Below, in pieces: positions 20,229 through 27,556 of a stretch of 35,104 nucleotides of DNA. A program made the position numbers and the translations under genes. Location of the stretch: the NCBI RefSeq assembly GCF_008015755.1, contig NZ_SSGF01000025.1, positions 1 to 35,104 on the forward strand. The letters run 5' to 3'. The DNA comes from Methylophilus sp. GTDB lineage: Bacteria > Pseudomonadota > Gammaproteobacteria > Burkholderiales > Methylophilaceae. The notes beneath the pieces are model-generated. The model was not told the DNA's origin. It searched no databases and saw only the letters and a list, made by a program, of their open reading frames with translations. Every line of letters begins with the position of its first letter. Position 1 is the first letter of the stretch.

Positions 20229-20903
20229 ATGAGACGCGACAGACACTCAGCTTTGGTTAAACTGGTGACAGGCCTATGCCTGGCGCTGTGCCTGCTATGG
20301 TCGCCGATACAAGCCGATGACTACGTACTGGCGATGCTGGAAAAGATTCGGCAGCGTTATGGCGAAGAGGCTTACCAGAATGTGATGCGCATGAACGAGC
20401 TGTTTGGCCAGGTCGCCAGTGCCAGCGAAATGACCAAGGTGCATATGGTGAATGATTTTACGAATCAGCACGTGTTGTTTGTGGATGATATTACCTTGTG
20501 GGGCATGGAAGATTACTGGGCCAGCCCGCTAGAGACGTTTGGCAAAGGCGCGGGCGACTGTGAAGACTTTAGTATCGCCAAATATACCCTGCTAAAACGA
20601 CTGGGGGTGTCACAAGACAAATTACGCCTGACCTATGTGCGGGCGCGCATGCCTAGCGGTGCGATTCGCCCGCATATGGTGTTGACCTACTATGCCACGC
20701 CCAATAGCGACCCGCTGGTTCTTGATAATCTTAACTTTGAATTATTGCCCGCCTCAAAGCGCGGTGATTTGTCGCCTGTGTTCAGTTTTAATGATAAGGG
20801 CTTATTCGTGGCGAATAACCCGAATATGCGCGCGGGCTCACCTTCTAATATCTCTAAATGGCGAGATGTGCTGACGCGTATGCGACAGGATGGACTGGAA
20901 TGA
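20229..20903 (+). CDS. lapG: LapG-type periplasmic transglutaminase-like cysteine protease
   Basis: LapG is a calcium-dependent periplasmic protease that cuts the N-terminal module of LapA-type adhesins after a di-alanine and so releases cells from surfaces. The 224-aa protein has an N-terminal signal peptide (LVTGLCLALCLLWSPIQA) and the bacterial transglutaminase-like fold. The triad is Cys111 (in GAGDCEDFS), His149 (RPHMVLTYY) and Asp166 (LVLDNLNF). The DCED acids match the known LapG calcium site. The Cys-His-Asp spacing (38 and 17) is almost that of Pseudomonas LapG. lapD follows 118 bp downstream, and the presumed substrate site is the PAAG in the adhesin at 29891-29902. Confidence 0.95.
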   Translation: MRRDRHSALVKLVTGLCLALCLLWSPIQADDYVLAMLEKIRQRYGEEAYQNVMRMNELFGQVASASEMTKVHMVNDFTNQHVLFVDDITLWGMEDYWASPLETFGKGAGDCEDFSIAKYTLLKRLGVSQDKLRLTYVRARMPSGAIRPHMVLTYYATPNSDPLVLDNLNFELLPASKRGDLSPVFSFNDKGLFVANNPNMRAGSPSNISKWRDVLTRMRQDGLE

Positions 20904-21021
20904 TTAAAAACCTGTTAGAAATGTGGTTATTATGGAGGCGGAATGCTAGGCTAGTGCGCAAAGCCTGCACGCTCGGCGGGTTATGGCCGAATCCACCCCA
21001 GGAAAGTAAGAGGGCTTTCAA

Positions 21022-22950
21022 ATGTCTTTGGTAAAACAGATACGAATTGCAATTTCTGTCATTATTTTGATGGTGGCGGCGGGATGCTTGTTCCTGAGCG
21101 TTTATGACGACCATCGTTATATGGCGGAACAGCTGCAGAAGAAAAATAACGACAACGCCAATGGGCTGGCGATTACGCTGTCCAACATCCAGAAAGATAA
21201 CGTCACGGTAGAGCTGATTGTCAGCGCCCAGTTTGATATGGGACATTACCGCCGCATTGCTATTCTCTCGCCCGATAACAAGGTGATGATAGAGCGGATA
21301 AACCGTAATCCGCACGCGGTGGCGCCCGCCTGGTTTCAGTCTGTGTTCTCGGTCAATATTCAGCCCGGTATCGCCAGTATCCAGTCTGGCTGGCAGCAAT
21401 ATGGCACGCTGGTACTTGAAAGCGAACCGTCGTTGGCTTATGACCAATTATGGGAAACCTCACGCCATGCCGTGCTGTGGACATTGATTGTGGCTTTTTT
21501 AAGCTATGTGGTATCTGGCTTCTGGCTCAAGCGGATTCTGAAACCGCTGGACGACGTGATTGCACAAGCCGAGGCCTTGGGCGAGCGCAAATACATCACC
21601 ATTGCAGAGCCGGCGACAGAAGAGTTCCAGAAGCTGGTGCGCACCATGAATACGCTGTCTGACCGTGTGAAGTCTATGGTGACGGCAGAATCTGAGCGCC
21701 TGAACACCTTTAACCAGCAGATTAACTACGATGAAGTGACCGGTTTAATGAATCAGTCGCATTTTACCAATACGGCTTCGGTGGCTCTCAAGCACGACGG
21801 ATTTGTAGAGGGCGTATTGATTCTGGTGCAATTACGTAATCTGCCTGATATTGACAAGCAACTCGGCTACAGCATCACCAACCAATTGATTAAAAAGGTG
21901 GGCGATGCTGTGCAGCAGCAAATGTCACATTACCAGGAGGTGGTATGTGGCCGCTTGGCCGGTGGCGTGTTTGGTATTTTCAGTCGTCAGCCGCTGGATG
22001 ATTTTGCTGTCACTAACGAGCTGAAGCTGGTGCTGGAAAAATTAAATGCTGCGCAGCAATTGTTGCAGTTCCAGTTTGTGGTCGCACATACCAAAACTAA
22101 AAAGGGTGATGACTTTGTCGATATTCACCGTGTGATGCAGTTTATTCTCGATCTAGCCGAAGACCAGGCCGTGACGCCGATGCGCGTGATGAATGCGAAT
22201 AGTATCGTCACTTCGAGAAAAAATTACCTGAATCAATGGAAACAGCAGTTCTTGCAGGCGATTGAGCAAAAGCAGATCAAACTCGCTTGTTATCCAGTCA
22301 TGCAGCGTGACCAGCAGCTGTATCACTACGAGTGTCCATTGCGTTTGCACATTGATGAAGGTGATCAATGGCTGGCGGCGGGTGCTTTTATTGATTGGGC
22401 CAGTCAGCTTAATATGATTGAAACGCTGGATGGGCTGGCGCTGGAATACGCTGTGGAGATGCTGGCGAAAAATAATGCCAGCCTCAGTGTGAATGTATCA
22501 GCCGCCGCCATGCGTAGTGATGAATATAAAGATAAATTGCAAGCTTTGATGCTGACGATAGCCAAGCCTGCACGATTGAGTTTTGAGGTCGCGGAAGAAG
22601 CAGCATTTAGCGATTTTGTGAAATTTAAAGAGTTTGTGTACCTGGTGAAATCTTTGGGTTGCATGGTGGGCATGGAGCATGTCTCCACGCGTTTGGCGCA
22701 ATTGGGCGATTTACATGAGCTGGGTATGGACTACATCAAGTTTGATGCCTCGTTGATTCGTGATATTCACTTGCGCCCTCAGCAACAGTCACTGATGCGC
22801 GGCTTGTGCATGATGGTGCGCACCATGGGCATTGTGCCGATTGCAGAAGGTGTGCAAGACCAACAAGAGCTGGATAGTTTGAATGCGCTGGGGATTGAAG
22901 CAGTCACCGGCCCCTTTGTGCAGGAAAACTTGCAGTTTGGGGCGCTATAA
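21022..22950 (+). CDS. lapD: LapD-type inner-membrane c-di-GMP receptor (degenerate GGDEF-EAL)
   Basis: LapD binds cytoplasmic c-di-GMP and, inside-out, captures LapG in the periplasm to protect the adhesin. The 642-aa protein has TM1 (about 8-27), a periplasmic LapD/MoxY-type domain (28-150), TM2 (about 151-170), a HAMP (171-225), and GGDEF-like and EAL-like domains. Trp124 in QSGWQQYGTLVLES corresponds to the LapG-contacting Trp of Pseudomonas LapD. The GGDEF site reads RLAGGVF, so it cannot be a cyclase. The EAL site reads ECPLR (about 437-441) and the DDFG loop is EHVSTR, so phosphodiesterase activity is unlikely. Binding features such as SVNVSAAAM, FEVAEE, EGVQ and a late VTGPFVQ remain. 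It is probably co-transcribed with lapG. Confidence 0.94.
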   Translation: MSLVKQIRIAISVIILMVAAGCLFLSVYDDHRYMAEQLQKKNNDNANGLAITLSNIQKDNVTVELIVSAQFDMGHYRRIAILSPDNKVMIERINRNPHAVAPAWFQSVFSVNIQPGIASIQSGWQQYGTLVLESEPSLAYDQLWETSRHAVLWTLIVAFLSYVVSGFWLKRILKPLDDVIAQAEALGERKYITIAEPATEEFQKLVRTMNTLSDRVKSMVTAESERLNTFNQQINYDEVTGLMNQSHFTNTASVALKHDGFVEGVLILVQLRNLPDIDKQLGYSITNQLIKKVGDAVQQQMSHYQEVVCGRLAGGVFGIFSRQPLDDFAVTNELKLVLEKLNAAQQLLQFQFVVAHTKTKKGDDFVDIHRVMQFILDLAEDQAVTPMRVMNANSIVTSRKNYLNQWKQQFLQAIEQKQIKLACYPVMQRDQQLYHYECPLRLHIDEGDQWLAAGAFIDWASQLNMIETLDGLALEYAVEMLAKNNASLSVNVSAAAMRSDEYKDKLQALMLTIAKPARLSFEVAEEAAFSDFVKFKEFVYLVKSLGCMVGMEHVSTRLAQLGDLHELGMDYIKFDASLIRDIHLRPQQQSLMRGLCMMVRTMGIVPIAEGVQDQQELDSLNALGIEAVTGPFVQENLQFGAL

Positions 22951-23041
22951 AAAGTGTCACTCAAAGTGTCAATTTTTGTAATTTCGGGGTGTTATGCCAT
23001 ATACTCATCGTTTTGACATGGCTTAACACCCCATACAATCA
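22951..23041. promoter_or_regulatory. lapB promoter region with 15-bp inverted repeat
   Basis: After lapD there is a direct repeat AAAGTGTCA (22951-22959 and 22963-22971, 12-bp period). A 15-bp inverted repeat follows: GGGGTGTTATGCCAT (22986-23000) with ATGGCTTAACACCCC (23018-23032), one mismatch, arm centres 32 bp apart. A perfect TTGACA (23013-23018) abuts the right arm. Possible -10 elements are TACAAT at 23034 (15-bp spacer) or CAATCA at 23036 (17-bp spacer). There is no T-run, so an operator is more likely than a terminator. Confidence 0.55.
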
Positions 23042-23100
23042 ACAGTCGGTAAATCAGTCACTGGTTTAATTCGGATAAGGATAATAATAAGTCATCTGCC

Positions 23101-25245
23101 ATGGAAACGACGCCATACTTTAATACAACCGAAAAAGACGCTCTGCTGGAGTGTCTCCTTTATATTTGCCGCCATAATCGACTGGCGACGACGCGTGATG
23201 CTTTAACTTCCGGTTTACCGCTAGAAGACGGCAAACTCAATCCGGAGTTGTTCAAACGCTCCGCTGAGCGTTTGCGGCTAGAGGTGACGGTGAAGCAGGG
23301 CGGCATGACATCCCTGTTGCAGCCGCAGACTGACGTCACCTTGCTATTGAATAATCATCGCGCCTGCCAACTGATCAAAATAGATGAAAGTCAGCATTTT
23401 GCTCAAGTGGTATTCCCAGATTTATCGCCAGATGCTTTGACCATGAGCCTGGCTGATCTGGCTGCTGAATATAGTGGTTATGCTTTAATCACCAAGCAAA
23501 ACTTTCTGTTTGATGCACGCACGCCAGAAGTAGGCCGGGTGCAAGTTCGGCACTGGTTTTGGGGCACGCTGGCTGAAAATAAGGGCATTTACCGTGACGT
23601 GATGGTCGCGGCCTTGCTGATTAATATTTTTGCCTTGGCCATGCCGCTGTTTACCATGAATGTGTACGACCGCGTGGTGCCTAACAAGGCAGTTGAAACC
23701 TTGTGGGTGCTAGGCATAGGCGTGGCCTTGATTGTCTTGGGTGACTTATTGTTACGCTCCATGCGTGCCTATTTTCTTGATTGGGCCAGCGCGCGCATCG
23801 ACGTCAAGCTCAGCGCGCAAATCATGGAAAAAGTGTTGGGTACACGTTATGAGGCAAAGCCAACTTCGGTGGGTTCTTTTGCGTCTAATTTACGCTCGTT
23901 TGAAAGCGTGCGTGACTTTATTACTTCGGCCACCGTGGTGACGCTGATCGACCTGCCATTCGGCATTATTTTCCTGATCGTGATTGCCTGGATTAACCCG
24001 TATATGGTGTTGCCCGCGTTGATTGGCGGCGCGGTCGTGCTGATTTACTCGCTGAGCGTGCAGACCAAAATGCACGACCTGTCAGAAACCATGTATCGCG
24101 CCAGCGCGCAGCGCAATGCGACGCTGATTGAAAGCCTGGTTGGCCTGGAAACGGTGAAATCGATGGGCGTGGAAGGCCAGATGCAGGGCAAGTGGGAAAA
24201 AAGCGCGCTGTTTTTGTCTGAAGTTGGCAGCAAACTCAAGCTGCTGTCCTCTTCTATCACCAACGGGACTTATGCCTTGCAACAGATCATCAGCGTGGCG
24301 ATTGTGATTTTAGGCGTGTATTTGATCTCAAATGGCGATTTGACCATGGGTGGCTTGATTGCCTGCTCGCAATTGACTAGCCGTGGCTTGGCGCCTATTT
24401 CGCAAATTGCTGGCCTGTTTACGCAATATCACACCGCAGCGACTTCTCTGAAATCGTTAGATGAAGTGATGGGTAAACCGGTTGAGCGTAATAAAGGCGT
24501 TAATTTCTTGTCTCGCCCGGCGTTCAAGGGGGAGATTGAGTTTAAAAACGTATCATTTAAATACCCTGGCTCTGATGAGCTGGCCTTAAATCGGGTTTCT
24601 TTCAGGATTCGTCCTGGTGAGCACGTTGGCCTGATCGGCCGCATGGGTTCAGGCAAAACGACGATTAATAAGCTGATTCTTGGCCTGTATCAGCCCACCG
24701 AAGGCGCCATTCTGATTGATGGCATTGATGCACGACAAATTGACCCGGCGGAGTTACGCCGCAGCATTGGTTATGTGCAGCAAGACAACCATCTTTTTTA
24801 TGGCTCATTGCGTGAAAATATTACTTTGCGTCATCCGCATGCAGACGATCAGTCTGTGTTGCAGGCAGCACAAGTGGGCGGCATTGCCGACTTTGTGAAT
24901 GCACATCCAAAAGGCTTTGACCTCGAGGTGGGCGAGCGCGGGGATACCTTGTCCGGCGGCCAGCGTCAAGGCGTGGGTATTGCACGGGCGTTTGTGACGC
25001 AACCGCAAATTGTATTACTTGATGAACCAACCAGCGCTATGGATCACTCAGGTGAGGAAACCGTTAAACGCAACATTGCCGAAGCCACGGCAGATAAAAC
25101 CATGATTGTGATCAGTCACCGTAACGCGATGCTGGAACTGGCAGAGCGCCTGATTGTGATTGATTCGGGTCAAGTGGTTGCGGATGGTAATAAAGAAGAC
25201 GTCACTGCTGCGCTGCGTGCCGGCAAAGTAGGTAAGGCGAGATAA
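23101..25245 (+). CDS. lapB: Type I secretion ABC transporter (LapB/LssB type)
   Basis: This inner-membrane ATPase and permease powers export of the giant adhesin. The 714-aa protein has an N-terminal C39-like domain (about 1-150) without the catalytic Cys-Gly segment of true bacteriocin peptidases. It therefore acts as a docking domain and leaves the substrate N-terminus intact. Six transmembrane helices span about 165-430. The nucleotide-binding domain (475-714) has Walker A GRMGSGKTT (from about 513), the signature LSGGQRQG (617), Walker B IVLLDEPTSAMD (637) and H-loop VISHR. The ATG at 23101 has only a distant purine-rich stretch as ribosome site; no upstream in-frame alternative exists. 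lapC starts 2 nt after the stop. Confidence 0.95.
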   Translation: METTPYFNTTEKDALLECLLYICRHNRLATTRDALTSGLPLEDGKLNPELFKRSAERLRLEVTVKQGGMTSLLQPQTDVTLLLNNHRACQLIKIDESQHFAQVVFPDLSPDALTMSLADLAAEYSGYALITKQNFLFDARTPEVGRVQVRHWFWGTLAENKGIYRDVMVAALLINIFALAMPLFTMNVYDRVVPNKAVETLWVLGIGVALIVLGDLLLRSMRAYFLDWASARIDVKLSAQIMEKVLGTRYEAKPTSVGSFASNLRSFESVRDFITSATVVTLIDLPFGIIFLIVIAWINPYMVLPALIGGAVVLIYSLSVQTKMHDLSETMYRASAQRNATLIESLVGLETVKSMGVEGQMQGKWEKSALFLSEVGSKLKLLSSSITNGTYALQQIISVAIVILGVYLISNGDLTMGGLIACSQLTSRGLAPISQIAGLFTQYHTAATSLKSLDEVMGKPVERNKGVNFLSRPAFKGEIEFKNVSFKYPGSDELALNRVSFRIRPGEHVGLIGRMGSGKTTINKLILGLYQPTEGAILIDGIDARQIDPAELRRSIGYVQQDNHLFYGSLRENITLRHPHADDQSVLQAAQVGGIADFVNAHPKGFDLEVGERGDTLSGGQRQGVGIARAFVTQPQIVLLDEPTSAMDHSGEETVKRNIAEATADKTMIVISHRNAMLELAERLIVIDSGQVVADGNKEDVTAALRAGKVGKAR

Positions 25246-25247
25246 AC

Positions 25248-26660
25248 ATGGCAAAAAAAATATTCGATCAATTAGGTGAAGTCACCAAGCCTGACAGTAT
25301 CTGGGTACGTCTCGGCAAGCCGGTGCATGCCTTGGTAGACAAAATCATCAAAACTGAAACCGCTGAATCACGCAGTTGGTCTGAGCAAGCGCATGATGTA
25401 ATGATAGAAGACACCATGTTGCATGCCAAACTGATTATGTACGGTATTCTGGCTATTTTGTTGGTGTTGCTGATTTGGGCCAGTGTCGCCAAGGTGGATG
25501 AAGTCACGCGCGCGGAGGGCCGCGTGATTCCATCCCGACAGATTCAGGTCGTGCAGTCGCTGGATGGCGGTATTGTGGTGGATATCTTGGTGCAGCTGGG
25601 CGATACCGTTAAGCGCGGTCAACCATTGATTAAAATTGATGAAACGCGGGCGATTTCATCTTTAAAAGAGAATGAAAGCCAATATTTGTCTCTTAAAGCA
25701 AAAGAGGCACGCCTGAAAGCGTTGGCCAATGGCGGCAGTTTTAATCCGCCGAGTGAAGTTCAGCAAAAAACGCCTGATACTTATCTGCAAGAGTTGCAGT
25801 TGTTTAATGCCGCCAGAGATGAGCTGAATTCGCAGATCAATATCGCCAGAGACCAATTGTCACAGCGCGAGCGTGAGTTGTCTGAAGTGCAATTTAAGAA
25901 AGAAGTGGCGATTAAGACCTATGATTCGACCAGTAAAGAGCTTGCAGCTAATCGTCCTTTGCTCAATAGTGGAGCGGTGTCTGAGATTGAGATTTTAAGG
26001 CTGGAGCGCGATGCTAATCGAGCCAAAGGTGATATCGACCAGGCATCTGCGCAAATGGGGCGATTAACGGCGGCGATTTCTGAAGCTAGGCGCAAAGTGT
26101 CAGAAGCGCAGCAATCGTTTCTGAGTAAGATTCGGACTGATCTGAACGAAACAACGGCTAAAATCAATAGCCTGACACAGTCCAGCCTGGCGCTCTCTGA
26201 TAAAGTAAAGCAATCCACATTGACCTCACCGGTGAACGGTAAGGTGAGCAAGCTGTATTTCAATACCGTTGGCGGGGTGATCCAGCCAGGCAAAGAAGTC
26301 ATGGAAGTGGTGCCTTCTGATGATGCGCTGGTGATTGAAGCAAAAGTGCAAACCAAAGATATTGCTTTTATTCGGCCTAAACAGCCAGCTGTGATTAAGT
26401 TAACGGCTTATGATTACACCATTTATGGCAGTTTGGATGGTTCTGTAGAGGATATTGCAGCAGATTCGACCATAGACGATAAAGGTAATGCGTATTATGT
26501 CGTTAAGGTAAGAACAGACAAAAATAATCTGGGCGATCACTTGCCGATTATTCCGGGCATGGTTGCACAAGTCGATATTTTGACCGGCAAGAAGACAGTG
26601 CTGTCTTACTTATTAAAACCAGTGTTAAAAGCTAAATCTTACGCATTAACAGAACGCTAA
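25248..26660 (+). CDS. lapC: Type I secretion membrane fusion protein, HlyD family (LapC)
   Basis: This adaptor links the inner-membrane ABC exporter to the outer-membrane channel. The 470-aa protein has a cytoplasmic N-terminus of about 60 residues and one transmembrane helix (62-80, LIMYGILAILLVLLIWASV). A lipoyl-like half-motif (GRVIPSRQIQVVQSLDGGIVVDILVQLGDTVKRGQPLIKID) follows. A long coiled coil spans about 145-310. A second lipoyl half and beta-barrel domain include STLTSPVNGKVSKLYFNTVGGVIQPGKEVMEVVP. The length and long N-terminus fit HlyD-type T1SS adaptors rather than RND adaptors. The start codon is 2 nt beyond the lapB stop, and the ribosome site lies inside lapB. The LuxR-type gene follows 5 nt after the stop. 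Confidence 0.95.
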   Translation: MAKKIFDQLGEVTKPDSIWVRLGKPVHALVDKIIKTETAESRSWSEQAHDVMIEDTMLHAKLIMYGILAILLVLLIWASVAKVDEVTRAEGRVIPSRQIQVVQSLDGGIVVDILVQLGDTVKRGQPLIKIDETRAISSLKENESQYLSLKAKEARLKALANGGSFNPPSEVQQKTPDTYLQELQLFNAARDELNSQINIARDQLSQRERELSEVQFKKEVAIKTYDSTSKELAANRPLLNSGAVSEIEILRLERDANRAKGDIDQASAQMGRLTAAISEARRKVSEAQQSFLSKIRTDLNETTAKINSLTQSSLALSDKVKQSTLTSPVNGKVSKLYFNTVGGVIQPGKEVMEVVPSDDALVIEAKVQTKDIAFIRPKQPAVIKLTAYDYTIYGSLDGSVEDIAADSTIDDKGNAYYVVKVRTDKNNLGDHLPIIPGMVAQVDILTGKKTVLSYLLKPVLKAKSYALTER

Positions 26661-26665
26661 ATACT

Positions 26666-27340
26666 ATGAATCATATATTTATCACGACATTAAAACAGTC
26701 CGTAGAGTCCTGGCTAAAGGCTTTCCCACAATTAACAACGATTGCTGACGTGGTCTCTGCAGATGTGGCTGGCGCCTCTATTATTTGGGTGCACGCGCAA
26801 ATGGAGCAAGGTTATCAGTGGCGCAAGCATGTGCAGCAGATATTAACGCTGCTGCCTTCAGCCAAAGTGGTTGTGTTGTCGAATAACCCTGAACAGGCTG
26901 AAGCCATGCAGGCGCTAGAGTTAGGCGCGGTAGGCTACCTGCACGCTTATGCGCATCAGCAGGTGCTGCAAGAGGTTTACAGTGTGGTTTCGCATGGCGG
27001 GGTCTGGTTAGGGCGCGATGTGCTCAAACATTTGATCACGCTAACGACCCAGGGGCATTCGCAGCCAGATGCCACAGAAGAGATTTTAGAAGGATTGACC
27101 AAGCGTGAACGTGAGGTCGCGCTAGAAGCGGCCAAAGGCAACAGTAATAAAGAAATCGCGCGCGCACTTTCTATTTCTGAACGTACCGTTAAAGCACATT
27201 TGACTTCAGTCTTTGATACTCTAAAGGTGAGGGATCGTTTGCATTTGGCATTGGTGTTGCAGGGCAAATCAAGCCAGGGACACTTTTCTGAAGAAAATTT
27301 AAAAAAAGTTTCTTTGAATAAATTACGTTTAAACTCATGA
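26666..27340 (+). CDS. LuxR/NarL-type regulator with degenerate receiver domain
   Basis: The 224-aa protein has the size and layout of a NarL/CsgD/VpsT-type regulator. A receiver-like domain (about 1-120) is followed by a LuxR helix-turn-helix (144-200, LTKREREVALEAAKGNSNKEIA then SERTVKAHLTSVFDTL). The receiver looks unable to be phosphorylated. The N-terminal acidic pair is absent (HIFITTLKQ), His43 sits where the phospho-acceptor Asp is expected (IIWVHAQM), and the conserved Lys after strand 5 is missing (VGYLHAYAHQQ). WLGR (114-117) lies where VpsT has its c-di-GMP-binding W[FLM][TS]R, with Gly in place of Thr/Ser. It is tightly packed behind lapC, so it probably regulates the export and adhesin genes. 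Ligand control is inference. Confidence 0.88.
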   Translation: MNHIFITTLKQSVESWLKAFPQLTTIADVVSADVAGASIIWVHAQMEQGYQWRKHVQQILTLLPSAKVVVLSNNPEQAEAMQALELGAVGYLHAYAHQQVLQEVYSVVSHGGVWLGRDVLKHLITLTTQGHSQPDATEEILEGLTKREREVALEAAKGNSNKEIARALSISERTVKAHLTSVFDTLKVRDRLHLALVLQGKSSQGHFSEENLKKVSLNKLRLNS

Positions 27341-27450
27341 TTGATTAATATTATTAATTTATGTTTATTTTTGTAAATTAATGAATTTAATCAGATTTTT
27401 TCAAAAAAAGTGCTGTCAGATGTAAAAGTATATGACATTTTCCACTAAAA

Positions 27451-27478
27451 GCCTATCTAAGTGAGCACTTAGATAGGC
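27451..27478. promoter_or_regulatory. Perfect 28-bp palindrome upstream of the channel gene
   Basis: GCCTATCTAAGTG (27451-27463) and CACTTAGATAGGC (27466-27478) are perfect inverted 13-bp arms around AG. The palindrome ends 9 bp before a good -35 hexamer. On the plus strand no T-run follows, so it reads best as a dimer operator. On the minus strand it is followed by TTTTAG. Confidence 0.6.
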
Positions 27479-27487
27479 CGTATACCC

Positions 27488-27516
27488 TTGTGCCGACACA
27501 ATTCCATGGTTATACT
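27488..27516 (+). promoter_or_regulatory. Promoter of the TolC-OmpA fusion gene
   Basis: TTGTGC (27488-27493) and TATACT (27511-27516) are separated by exactly 17 bp, 41 bp before the ATG at 27557. The -10 matches 5 of 6. The weak -35 next to the palindrome suits activator dependence. Confidence 0.55.
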
Positions 27517-27556
27517 GATTCTGGATGAATCTTTATAACTTGTTAAGAGTCTGCAC

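Noticed and set aside
27341..27556. A c-di-GMP riboswitch in the leader regions of the lap genes
   Set aside because: I looked for the GEMM-type conserved core upstream of lapB, the channel gene and the adhesin gene and saw none; only palindromes and a promoter are supported.
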